From Verrucomicrobiota bacterium (GTDB lineage Bacteria > Verrucomicrobiota > Verrucomicrobiia > Opitutales > Opitutaceae): 56,572 nt of DNA. How positions within the stretch are numbered: position 1 is the stretch's first letter; every line of letters begins with the position of its first letter. This document shows, piece by piece, positions 8,458 through 16,068 of the stretch. A model generated the notes under the pieces. The model saw only the letters and a program-made list of their open reading frames with translations, was not told where the DNA came from and made no database searches. Where the stretch lies: assembly GCA_023399155.1 (NCBI GenBank), contig JAEWQP010000029.1, forward strand, positions 1 through 56,572, given 5' to 3'. Position numbers and translations under genes: made by a program.

Positions 8458-10005
8458 TCAGCGCGGAAGCAGGAAGAGAAATGCCGCCAGAAAATGGCAG
8501 CTGCTGCCCCCGAGGACAAACGTGTGCCACACCGCATGGTGATAGCGCAGGCGTCGCCACAAATAGAACACAACGCCCACGGTGTAGCAGAGTCCGCCGG
8601 CAAGGAGCAGCCAGAGCCCGCCGGCCGGGATACGCTCGGTGAGCGGGCCCGCGGCGACACCGATCATCCAACCCGCGACCAGGTAGGCCGCGGTCGTGGC
8701 CACGACGAAGCGGCCGGCGAAGAAGAGCTGGAAGATGGCCCCGGCACCGCACATGCCCCAGATGACTGCGAAGAGCGTCCATCCCAGCGGCCCCCGGAGA
8801 TGCGTGAGCAGAAATGGCGTGTACGTGCCGGCGATGAGCAGAAAGATCGCGGCATGGTCGAGCTTGCGCAGGATGGACCTGGCCCGCTCATTACGCACCG
8901 CGTGATACACGGTCGAGACCGTGTAGAGCAGGAGCAGCGTGGAGCCGAACACCGTGAAACTCACCACGTGCCACGCGCTGCCGCGCAGGCTTGCGAAGAC
9001 GATCAGGAGGACGAGTCCGACGAGACTCAAGGCCAGGCCGACGCCGTGCGTCGCCCAGTTGGCGATCTCCTCGCCGCGACTGTAGGCTCGAGAAGCGAAG
9101 AGCGAGGCGGCGGCTTCAGGCGAGGGCGGTCCCGCAGGCGGCAGGACGTCGCCGGCGCCGCTGCGCCGCTGTTTCTGCACAGCGCGTTGCGCCCAGGCGT
9201 CGAGCCTCCGGATCAACCAGACGGGCCGCGGCTGGCGGAACTTCTCCGGCGTCCATTCCTCGCCCTCGGCGTACATGGTCTGGGGGATCACGCAGGTGCC
9301 GAACACCCAGTCCGTGATCGGCAGACCGAAAAAGCCGGAGATCGACTCGTTGCAGTCGGTCACCGCGTGGTGGCGGAGGTGGAATCCGTAGATCGGCTGC
9401 CAGATCCGGCCCCAGCGCGGATGCTGGATAAGCGGTTCCCAGCGTTCGAACGGCCAATGGTTGATCGCGTGGAGCAGTTCGTAGAGCGACAACGACACCG
9501 CGAGCGCGGCGAAGCCCGCGACGAACCAGGGAAACTCCGGCAGAAGCCATTGCAGCAATGCCAGAAGCGGCGTGAGGCACGCCGCGAAGATGCCGAGCGA
9601 GTACCAGGGAAAGAACGAGGCCTCGCCCTGCTCGGGTTCGACGATGGGAAACTTGTTTTCGATGAAGAGGATTCCCCGCCCGTCCCGGCTGCGTCTGCGC
9701 GCGATCCGCGTGAGCGCGTGGTGAAGCGTGTGCTGTCGGTAGAGCCGCCGGAGGAACCGCACGGCGGGCGTGTGGAGCACGTAGCGATGGAAGAAATACT
9801 CGACGAAGCTGTTCACCAGCGAGATGGCGAGAAACGCGACGATCCACTGCCACGTCGAGGCAGCGAACTGGCGTGCCCAGATGTCGGGCGTGAAGAGACG
9901 CAGCGCCGCGAACAGCGCCGCCAATGTCCCCAGAACCGTGAGGACGAAGAGCGGAACTGAGAATTGCTCCGTCTTCGGTGAGTCTTCGTCGGGAGATCGG
10001 TCCAT
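8458..10005 (-). CDS. Fatty acid hydroxylase / PAQR (hemolysin III) fusion membrane protein
   Basis: A 515 aa integral membrane protein with two lipid-enzyme domains. Residues about 15-260 form a fatty acid hydroxylase/sterol desaturase domain whose di-iron histidine clusters are visible: HRYVLH at 73-78, HTLHH at 92-96, a histidine near 179-183 and HLRHH at 209-213. A linker (260-305) leads to a seven-helix PAQR/hemolysin III domain at about 307-515. That domain has its zinc-site signature: S-x3-H at 364-368, Asp 383 in RKLDHAAIFLLIAGTYTP, and H-x3-H at 490-494. PAQR proteins belong to the CREST hydrolase group, where adiponectin receptors show ceramidase activity. A joint role in hydroxylating and then cleaving, or remodelling, an acyl lipid is inference. 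No neighbouring lipid gene supports or contradicts it. Confidence 0.9.
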   Translation of the reverse strand: MDRSPDEDSPKTEQFSVPLFVLTVLGTLAALFAALRLFTPDIWARQFAASTWQWIVAFLAISLVNSFVEYFFHRYVLHTPAVRFLRRLYRQHTLHHALTRIARRRSRDGRGILFIENKFPIVEPEQGEASFFPWYSLGIFAACLTPLLALLQWLLPEFPWFVAGFAALAVSLSLYELLHAINHWPFERWEPLIQHPRWGRIWQPIYGFHLRHHAVTDCNESISGFFGLPITDWVFGTCVIPQTMYAEGEEWTPEKFRQPRPVWLIRRLDAWAQRAVQKQRRSGAGDVLPPAGPPSPEAAASLFASRAYSRGEEIANWATHGVGLALSLVGLVLLIVFASLRGSAWHVVSFTVFGSTLLLLYTVSTVYHAVRNERARSILRKLDHAAIFLLIAGTYTPFLLTHLRGPLGWTLFAVIWGMCGAGAIFQLFFAGRFVVATTAAYLVAGWMIGVAAGPLTERIPAGGLWLLLAGGLCYTVGVVFYLWRRLRYHHAVWHTFVLGGSSCHFLAAFLFLLPR

Positions 10006-10265
10006 GGCATGCCCTCGGGTTGAAATCGGCCGCTGTTCGCCGGATGAGTGAGCCTCGACGCAATGTGGGTTCGACGGGCGCGTTCATCAACCCTCAGCAG
10101 ACGTTTCCCGGCACCGTTTCGCGCTGATCGTCCCGCCCGCGGTCCGCGTATCAAGAGAGTCTCGACGGTGCGGCACGCCGATCCGGCTCGATGCGGTCTT
10201 CGCGGCGGCGCAGGAAAGGATAACTCATGATTCGGCAGGGCCCAGAGGACACGGAAGTGGCTGCC
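10006..10265. other. Intergenic between fusion gene and kinase; partial repeat
   Basis: No gene. A short stretch at about 10232-10252 (CAGAGGACACGGAAG) resembles the dispersed CACAGAG...CACGGAGG family. Confidence 0.35.
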
Positions 10266-10355
10266 TCAAGGTTTGCGGGGAAGCGATACCGTGAACATCG
10301 TCCCGAGGGTGGCCGAGGATTCCACCGAGATCGTGCCGCGATGTGCCGTGACGAT

Positions 10356-11393
10356 CTAGCGTACGACGTAGAGGCCGAGTCCCAGGCTGCCGGGGTTTTT
10401 CCGGGACGAGGGACCGTGCACGAGCGGGTCAAAGATCCTGGCGAGCAATTCCTCGGGGATGGGCGGACCGTCGTTGTGGATCCGGATCTCCACGGAAGGT
10501 CCAAAGTCCTGCAGCCGGAGTTCCACGACGTCGGTCTCCGATCCGTGCACGAGGGCGTTGGCGATCAGGTTTGAGAACAGCTGACGCAGCCGGCTGCGGT
10601 CCCAATGCCCGGACAGATTCCCGGTGCCGGACACGAGTATCCGGCGACCCGTGCAGGCCGCGAGGCATTCCTTCACCACCTCGGCCGCGATCTCTCCGAG
10701 GTCGGCCGCCTCGTAGACAGCCGGGATTCTTCGCCCGAGTTGCCGCGTGGCAAATTCCAGCAGGTCCGCAAGGAGCCGTTCCATGGCGCGACCGCTGGTG
10801 ATCAACTGCGAAACCGATTCCGCCTGGCCGGACTCCACGGACGCGTTCTCGAGGAGTTCCTCCGCCGTGATCATGATCGCATTGAGCGGATTGCGCAGAT
10901 CGTGCCCGAGGATCGAGAGGAACAAATGGCGGGTCTGCTCGAGGTGCTGGTGATAACTGGCGATGGCCTCGGAGAGCGACTGGTCGATCGCCTCGTTGAA
11001 ACGCGTGAGATCCTCGAGGTGTCGCTGGTCGGGGTCCGGCCGGCTCTGAGCCCACAGGCGGAGGACACTGGCACGAAGTGCCCGGTACTCCGAAACCATG
11101 GTCATGAGATCGAGACCGGCCTCCGCGCGCGTGATCGCATGCGTGGCCGACCCACGGTCGGGGGCCGGGGCACCGCCCCTGCCCTTGGATTTGCGGGATC
11201 GCTCGGTCTCCGACTGAGGCTCGGTCATGTCCCCGGCGATCCAGCGCAGGATCTCCTCGCCATGATCGCGGAGACCCGCCGGCGCCGGATCAGCCACGGG
11301 CCAGATGCTGCGCGCAAATTCATCCCACTCGTCGAGAATCGGACCCGTGTTGCTGAGGATGAAGTCAGCCAGGCGCATGTGAGGATCAGTCAT
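10356..11393 (-). CDS. RsbRD-domain sensor histidine kinase, cut by an in-frame amber codon
   Basis: A soluble histidine kinase. An N-terminal segment (residues 5-150, LADFILSNTGPILDEWDEF) resembles the RsbRD sensor domain of stressosome proteins. A HisKA dimerisation helix follows with the phospho-acceptor His at about 164 in SILGHDLRNPLNAI. The ATPase domain has an N box near 263-275 and IHNDGPPIPEELLARIFDP. The frame stops at a TAG (10356-10358) immediately after the G2 motif GLGLYVVR. Reading on in the same frame gives the expected kinase ending (IVTAHRGTISVES ... GTMFTVSLP) until a TGA at 10266-10268. The last 29 residues, including a core strand of the ATPase fold, are thus lost unless the amber is read through. 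No response regulator is adjacent. There are no membrane segments. Confidence 0.85.
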   Translation of the reverse strand: MTDPHMRLADFILSNTGPILDEWDEFARSIWPVADPAPAGLRDHGEEILRWIAGDMTEPQSETERSRKSKGRGGAPAPDRGSATHAITRAEAGLDLMTMVSEYRALRASVLRLWAQSRPDPDQRHLEDLTRFNEAIDQSLSEAIASYHQHLEQTRHLFLSILGHDLRNPLNAIMITAEELLENASVESGQAESVSQLITSGRAMERLLADLLEFATRQLGRRIPAVYEAADLGEIAAEVVKECLAACTGRRILVSGTGNLSGHWDRSRLRQLFSNLIANALVHGSETDVVELRLQDFGPSVEIRIHNDGPPIPEELLARIFDPLVHGPSSRKNPGSLGLGLYVVR

Positions 11394-11790
11394 GGTTTAC
11401 CGTCGCTGTAGGTCCGCGATGGAGACAACCACCGTGCCGCCCCGCCCGCAGCGGAATCGCGCAGACGGGACAGCCCATGCATACTCCGATGCACGACCAG
11501 AGCAAGGGCAATGGTGCGCGCATGGTCCCGCTTCTGCATCGCATCTCGGCACCGTTGCCGCCGGGGCCACCTCGATCTGACTGCAGCAAAGAGGGGAAAG
11601 CGCGACAGCGCGGCTTCGGGCTCGGGGGCGGGTAACACCCCATCGCGCCGCACCCCAATCCGGTATAACCTGACACTGGCACAATCCGTCCTGCCCGCAC
11701 CCGCCCAACCGGAGGATGGAACGCCCGGGACACGCCGGCCATGCAGCCGCCGCAGTCCGGCCCGCCACCACCCGACACGCACTTCCCACG
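11394..11790. other. Intergenic, no gene seen
   Basis: This lies between the divergent kinase gene and a small membrane protein gene and must hold both promoters. I see no clear -35/-10 pair, repeat or RNA structure in it. Confidence 0.4.
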
Positions 11791-11994
11791 ATGACCACTC
11801 TCTTCGCCCTCCTCTTCCTCGCCATCGGCATGGCAATCATCGTCAACACGATCATGCAGGACCGGTCCGCGCTCAGCGGATTTCCGCGCTCCCAGGAGCC
11901 GGGATCGCGCCGCGGCGTGTACCTTCCGATGCTCCTGGGCGTCGCCGTGACACTCTGTGGCGGCGGGATCCTCGTCATGACGAGCCTGGAATAG
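11791..11994 (+). CDS. Small two-helix membrane protein
   Basis: A 67 aa protein with two hydrophobic segments, TTLFALLFLAIGMAIIVNTI at the N-terminus and YLPMLLGVAVTLCGGGILVM at the C-terminus. A short polar loop joins them (QDRSALSGFPRSQEPGSRR). I do not recognise the family. The ATG at 11791 places the first helix at the very N-terminus; the upstream extension is not protein-like. It is followed about 260 bases later by the omega-like gene. Confidence 0.55.
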   Translation: MTTLFALLFLAIGMAIIVNTIMQDRSALSGFPRSQEPGSRRGVYLPMLLGVAVTLCGGGILVMTSLE

Positions 11995-12257
11995 GATGCC
12001 TTCGATGCCTGCTCCCCACATTTCGGATACACACGCTGGGCGCGCCCGGCGGAACAAACCGCCCGTTGCCGATCCGACGTCCGCCGCACGGCTGGCCGAG
12101 TCGGTCTGGGATAATGAGGGCGGGAGCATCGCTCCCGCGCCCGGCAGGATATCGGGCAGCGAAGCCGCCTGTGCAGCGCCGGAAGTGCGCGCCGCCGCCA
12201 TGCCCCCGGTCCATTCACCGTCCACCTTCGCGCGATAGCGCGCACACCTTCACACTT

Positions 12258-12512
12258 ATGAGAGATGACTACCTGAAACAGGCCCTGCTCGTGATTCCGG
12301 ATGCGGAAATCCTGATCAACCTGGTATCCAAGCGCGTCAAGCAACTCCGTCGCGGCTACCGCCCGCTGGTCGAATCCCTGGAGCGGCTCTCGCTTCCGGA
12401 CACGGCATTGCGTGAGATCGCAGAACGCCGCGTCGGGTATGAGCTGCAGTCCGACGAGACCATCGCACTCGCCGAAACCGCTCGTCGCCAGTTTGCCGAC
12501 GGTATCCATTAG
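12258..12512 (+). CDS. rpoZ: RNA polymerase omega subunit-like protein
   Basis: An 84 aa protein resembling the short omega subunit of RNA polymerase, which helps assemble the beta-prime subunit. The typical opening is present (MRDDYLKQALLVIPDAEILINLVSKR), then KQLRRGYRPLVES, and LPDTALREIAERRVGYEL, the counterpart of the conserved acidic/hydrophobic second helix. Omega proteins of Verrucomicrobia-like bacteria share this RxxYLxxAL...NLVSxRVxQL pattern. No spoT or gmk neighbour, the usual context in Proteobacteria, is present. The ATG at 12258 is where the similarity begins. Residues after about 60 are less conserved. Confidence 0.75.
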   Translation: MRDDYLKQALLVIPDAEILINLVSKRVKQLRRGYRPLVESLERLSLPDTALREIAERRVGYELQSDETIALAETARRQFADGIH

Positions 12513-12597
12513 CTTCTGACACGCAGGCGGTCCCCGGCCCCCACAGCCACCGACCCGCTGCGTGGAGGCCGCCCGGATCCGCCGCCCCACGAGCACC

Positions 12598-12978
12598 ATG
12601 AATCAACCCGGATCGAGCCTCACCTCCGCGATGGCGCGGGAGTCCCGCATACCGCCCGGATCACCCACGGTGGAACGGGCGACACCGCGCTTCGCCCTGA
12701 CGCAGGAGGCTGCCAACGGCGCCCTGGACATCTTCGTCGACGGACACCTCCACGGCATGCTCTCGAAGCAGATCTTTGGCCTCACGGTCCTGCGCGATGC
12801 CACCGCGACCCAAGTCGACACCGCGATGATCTCCGCGGAGAGCGAACACCACCTGACGCGCGCGGAGATCGAAGCGATGATCGCAGGCAACGGCGTGTTC
12901 TCGAAGCCTCTGACAGGTCCGCTGGAGGGCGAAGCTCCGGCTCAGCCACACATGCGCAACGGCGGGCGCGTGCCTTGA
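12598..12978 (+). CDS. Hypothetical protein
   Basis: A 126 aa protein of unknown family. The central part (about 30-95) looks like a small folded domain: RFALTQEAANGALDIFVDG, MLSKQIFGLTVLRDATATQVDTAMISAE, and LTRAEIEAMIAG. Both ends are low in complexity. There is no signal peptide and no membrane segment. The ATG at 12598 was chosen because sequence before it is not protein-like. It lies on the same strand as the omega-like gene 85 bases earlier. Confidence 0.5.
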   Translation: MNQPGSSLTSAMARESRIPPGSPTVERATPRFALTQEAANGALDIFVDGHLHGMLSKQIFGLTVLRDATATQVDTAMISAESEHHLTRAEIEAMIAGNGVFSKPLTGPLEGEAPAQPHMRNGGRVP

Positions 12979-13050
12979 GACAATCGCGGCCGGGCAGGAA
13001 CCCAGCTCTCCATTTCAGAGGCCAGGTCGAGTCGCGATGGGCGGCGACGG

Positions 13051-13073
13051 CTCGGCCAGAGGCCTCGCCCTAC
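13051..13073 (+). repeat. Single copy of the GGCCAGAGGCCTCGCC repeat
   Basis: A 23-base copy of the repeat with core CTCGGCCAGAGGCCTCGCC that is tandemly repeated at 40160-40303. Here it lies between two genes, again preceded by a GCGATGG sequence about 15 bases upstream, so a larger shared unit may have existed. Confidence 0.75.
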
Positions 13074-13146
13074 CTGAATCCAGTTATTGCATAACCTCCA
13101 ACGGGCATCCTGGGCGGACAAACCGGGTACCCACACTCCTTCCGAC

Positions 13147-13512
13147 ATGATTCCCAATCACCAGCAATTCCTCGACGCCATTCGCGAGCGAAAGCTCATT
13201 CGCATCGTGTATTATTCCCAGACCGACGCCGGTACCGTTGATCGCGAGTGCATCCCGCTCAACTACGGTCAGGAGCTCGGATCGGGCGATGGTGTGAACC
13301 GCTACTGGATCCTGGATGCCGCGGGAACCGCAGGCGCCAAGCCGCTCGGCCTCCTCTCCGACCGGATCGTGCACGTGCATGTGCTCGGGAAGACTTTCGA
13401 CCCGGAAACGATGCCCCTCGACGACCATGCCTGGCACGTGCTGAGCGACCGCGGGAAACATCGCGAGCTCAGCGCCCCGCAGAATACAACGCCGTCTACA
13501 CCGGCAATGTGA
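13147..13512 (+). CDS. Small WYL-like domain protein
   Basis: A 121 aa protein resembling a stand-alone WYL domain, an SH3-like ligand-sensing fold common in transcription regulators and defence regulators. It begins with a helix (NHQQFLDAIRERKLIRIVYY), then the strand pattern with a C-terminal NRYWILDAAG, GLLSDRIVHVHVLGKTFDPE. No HTH domain is attached, so it may act as a binding partner or a general ligand sensor. The start at 13147 begins the domain. No CRISPR or restriction genes are nearby, so a defence link is not supported. Confidence 0.55.
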   Translation: MIPNHQQFLDAIRERKLIRIVYYSQTDAGTVDRECIPLNYGQELGSGDGVNRYWILDAAGTAGAKPLGLLSDRIVHVHVLGKTFDPETMPLDDHAWHVLSDRGKHRELSAPQNTTPSTPAM

Positions 13513-13525
13513 GACGGGCGCAGGG

Positions 13526-14017
13526 TCAGTCGCGGTCCGCCACAGCGGCGATGTCCCGACCGGTGCGGCGAAAGATCACGATGCGCCGGTCGATATCGTA
13601 TTCCGCACCGCCATACACGCCGATCCGTATCCTTTCGGCGGGGATTCCCGCACGGATCATCGCCTCGCGTATGGCCGCGACACGCGACTCGCGCAAATCA
13701 GGTCCTTCCCAGCCGTGCCTCCCACTTTCGCCCGGTAGATGGATGCCCACCTCGAGAGCCACCTCGTTGCGCATCCTGAGGGCGAGGTCGGCGACCTTGG
13801 TTCCCTCCTGCGCGTCCAGGTCGGCGCTACGGGAAAAGAACCAGATCGAAAGGGCCATCGTCCATGGCTCTTCCGACGCAGGCTCCAGCTCAGATCCTTC
13901 GACTGCGGCGGCGGATGGGAGGAGAAGACCGGAAACGATTGACAGCAGCACGCCAGACACACGGAGCACGCGGCCTCGGCGAAGGACCGGAGTGTCGGTG
14001 TGGCGGTGCGAGATCAT
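13526..14017 (-). CDS. Exported OmpA C-terminal-like protein
   Basis: A 163 aa protein with a signal peptide (about 1-38, hydrophobic core VLLSIVSGLLLPSAAA) and a C-terminal half resembling the OmpA peptidoglycan-binding fold. The sequence LRESRVAAIREAMIRAGIPAERIRIGVYG, quoted here as two parts (LRESRVAAIREAM and GIPAERIRIGVYG), followed by DRRIVIF, matches the usual LSxxRAxAVxxxLxxxGI...NRRVEI pattern. The canonical Asp and Arg that contact diaminopimelate are only partly evident. Its ATG overlaps the TGA of the preceding YciF-like gene by four bases, so the two are translationally coupled. Confidence 0.65.
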   Translation of the reverse strand: MISHRHTDTPVLRRGRVLRVSGVLLSIVSGLLLPSAAAVEGSELEPASEEPWTMALSIWFFSRSADLDAQEGTKVADLALRMRNEVALEVGIHLPGESGRHGWEGPDLRESRVAAIREAMIRAGIPAERIRIGVYGGAEYDIDRRIVIFRRTGRDIAAVADRD

Positions 14018-14583
14018 GCGGGGGCGCGTCGACGGCGCTTTGGTGTCGCGAGTCGCACCCGCGATCCGCTCATCGGTCGGCTTCCCTCGGTATCGCTCTC
14101 GCCCAGCCCCTGTTGATTGCTCCGCAGCCGCGCCAGGCGCGAGAGCAGTTCATCGGAGGCTTTCTCCTCCTCCAGGATCTGGTCGAGGATCTGCGCGCAT
14201 TCCGCCAGTCCCAGTTGGGTTGCCCAGGTCCGCAGGCATCCGTAGGTGACGATCTCGTAGTGCTCGAGTTTCTGTGCCGCGGAGATCACGGCGGCATCGA
14301 TGACCGGTGAGCCCCGAAACTCGCCGAGTATCTCGTGGACTTCGTGGAGGAGTCCGACCGTCGCCTCACAGGGGCGGCCCCGCGCCCGGGAGCCAACCAG
14401 CCGAAATACGCTCTCCAGCGCCGTGACATGCCCCCGGCTCGTCGTGGCGTGCGATCGAAGGGCGCGCCGGAGATGGACGCCGGCTGCAGCCTTGGAAAGC
14501 GTTTCCAACGCGCCGGCAACACGCTTCTCCGCATCGTAAATGTCAGCGAGCTCGTTCAAAAAGAGATCACGGAGCGTCTTCAT
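14014..14583 (-). CDS. YciF/DUF892 ferritin-like protein
   Basis: A 189 aa protein of the YciF (DUF892) ferritin-like family, four-helix proteins with a metal site induced by stress. It opens with the family signature KTLRDLFLNELADIYDAEKRV and contains SRGHVTALESVF and EHYEIVTYGCLRTWA, where the carboxylate/His metal ligands lie. A C-terminal basic tail (about 165-189, ending in KRRRR) is extra. The start at 14583 overlaps the stop of the upstream general-stress gene by four bases, and its own stop overlaps the next start. The coupling points to one stress-induced operon. Confidence 0.88.
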   Translation of the reverse strand: MKTLRDLFLNELADIYDAEKRVAGALETLSKAAAGVHLRRALRSHATTSRGHVTALESVFRLVGSRARGRPCEATVGLLHEVHEILGEFRGSPVIDAAVISAAQKLEHYEIVTYGCLRTWATQLGLAECAQILDQILEEEKASDELLSRLARLRSNQQGLGESDTEGSRPMSGSRVRLATPKRRRRAPA

Positions 14584-15125
14584 CGATCCATGATGATCGC
14601 CGCCGCCGGAAGCGGACCGCTCCCTGCCGGTTGCTCGGACGGTGCCGGTGCGATCTTCGTGCAAATGTCGCTGGCACGGCCCGCGGCAAAGATCTCGCCC
14701 GCGCGTACGCATGCGCCGGGAAGCGAGGACTGGACGGCGACGAAGAACTGCCCGGCCATGATCTGGCTCGCAATCCGGACCACCTCGTCTCGCGGCACAG
14801 CAAAGCGAAAGAGCAACTCACCCAGGGATGTCGCGCCCTGCTCCCTCGCGGTCGCGAGAAGCGCGCCGCTCAAGATCATCGGGCCGGAGTGCGGGATATC
14901 CACTCGTTCAGCCCCGCCAAGCATGGCTACGACGCCGCGAATAGGGCCTGCCGAGGGCGGAACCGGCGCGATCGCGTCGCCAGGGGCGGCATTGGGCGCA
15001 TGATCCGGATCGAGAAAGAGCACCGAGATATCATCAGTGCGGATACCGTCGTCTCTCAAATCCACCAGGATGCTGTCAGCGCGGCCCCGGGATCCCGAAA
15101 TGCAGTAGACGGAATGAATGAGCAT
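14580..15125 (-). CDS. General stress protein 17M-like protein
   Basis: A 181 aa protein whose N-terminal 60 residues (SVYCISGSRGRADSILVDLRDDGIRTDDISVLF, quoted as SGSRGRADSILVDLR and GIRTDDISVLF) resemble the ferredoxin-like GSP17M domain of stress proteins. The middle has Gly/Ala-rich hydrophobic stretches (GPIRGVVAMLGG, PMILSGALLA), as in family members that sit at the membrane. The C-terminal 60 residues are not recognised. It overlaps the YciF-like gene by four bases and follows the response regulator gene by 24 bases on the same strand. Confidence 0.6.
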   Translation of the reverse strand: MLIHSVYCISGSRGRADSILVDLRDDGIRTDDISVLFLDPDHAPNAAPGDAIAPVPPSAGPIRGVVAMLGGAERVDIPHSGPMILSGALLATAREQGATSLGELLFRFAVPRDEVVRIASQIMAGQFFVAVQSSLPGACVRAGEIFAAGRASDICTKIAPAPSEQPAGSGPLPAAAIIMDR

Positions 15126-15149
15126 GGGTGCGTTCTCGCGACGGACTGT

Positions 15150-15800
15150 CTATCCTCTCGGCAGGCAGTGACTTGGGAGGGGAGAACCGGTCCGCCTCCG
15201 GGCATCCGGTGGCAGGTGGAACGCTCCAGCTCCGCGTGGCACGGCCACGCGGTGCTCGAATGCGGATGCCTGCACCCCGCGCGGCGTCGCCTGCGATGGC
15301 GGCATGCTCCGCGCGCAACCACGCGCACCGTCGCTGCAGGATCGCGTATCCGCCCGTAGCGGGCGTCCGAAAATCTCACGCACGCTGACGAGGAACGGAG
15401 CCATCTGGAACGGCTTGCTGATCGGCATGCCCGGCGCCAGTAGTTGTTCCAGCCCCGGGTGCTGCCAGGGCATGGCTCCCGAAATCAGGATGACGGGAAA
15501 CTCGATCGATCCCGCGCGGATGCGGCGGATGAGAGCGAGCCCGTCCATTCCGGGCATCTCGTAGTCGGTGATCAAACCATCGAAACTCGAGCCGCAGAAT
15601 GCCTCCCAGCCCCCCTCCCCGTCCGCGGCGCTCGTGATCCGATAGCCGGCGTAGCGCAGGACGGTCGCGAGCACCTCGCGCAACTCCGCGTTGTCGTCGA
15701 CAATCAGCAGGTGGCGGACGAAGCCCGGCCTTGGCGAAAGGCAGTCAGCCGTTGGCGGTCGCGAACCGCCGTCGTGCGGGCTGAAAGAGAGGTCATTCAT
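15150..15800 (-). CDS. Single-domain response regulator with unmatched tail
   Basis: A 216 aa protein with a receiver domain at about 28-146: acidic pair Asp35/Asp36, phospho-acceptor Asp79 in LITDYEMPGMDG, switch Ser107 and Lys129 in PISKPF. There is no DNA-binding output. The last 70 residues are Arg/Pro/Ser-rich and resemble read-through sequence rather than a domain. The ATG at 15800 is preferred; the longer frame begins at 15854. It is the first gene of the minus-strand stress cassette and diverges from the histidine kinase gene at 16069, so it may relay that kinase's signal or act in a branched phosphorelay. Confidence 0.82.
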   Translation of the reverse strand: MNDLSFSPHDGGSRPPTADCLSPRPGFVRHLLIVDDNAELREVLATVLRYAGYRITSAADGEGGWEAFCGSSFDGLITDYEMPGMDGLALIRRIRAGSIEFPVILISGAMPWQHPGLEQLLAPGMPISKPFQMAPFLVSVREIFGRPLRADTRSCSDGARGCARSMPPSQATPRGVQASAFEHRVAVPRGAGAFHLPPDARRRTGSPLPSHCLPRG

Positions 15801-16068
15801 GGGGTCATGCGATACGCGGCTGCGGCCCACTGGGTTGGCGGGCACCGGTCCCATGCTACACCGGCCGGTCGCCGTCTACCATGGGGTCATACCCGCCCCG
15901 GCATCCCCGCGCGCTCGTCACCGACGGACGCGGTTTTCGCCGCGAAGATGCCACGATACCGTGGAGCAAGGTTCGCTTCCGACTGCGAACCCGGCTATAG
16001 TACCGGCTCAACTGCGCATGTGCGACGCGAGCCTACCGGCCCGCGACGCTCCCCGCTCCACGCGAAGC

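Noticed and set aside
13147..13512. WYL-like protein as a defence-island marker
   Set aside because: No defence, restriction, CRISPR or phage gene is within reach and the domain lacks an HTH; the link is not supported.
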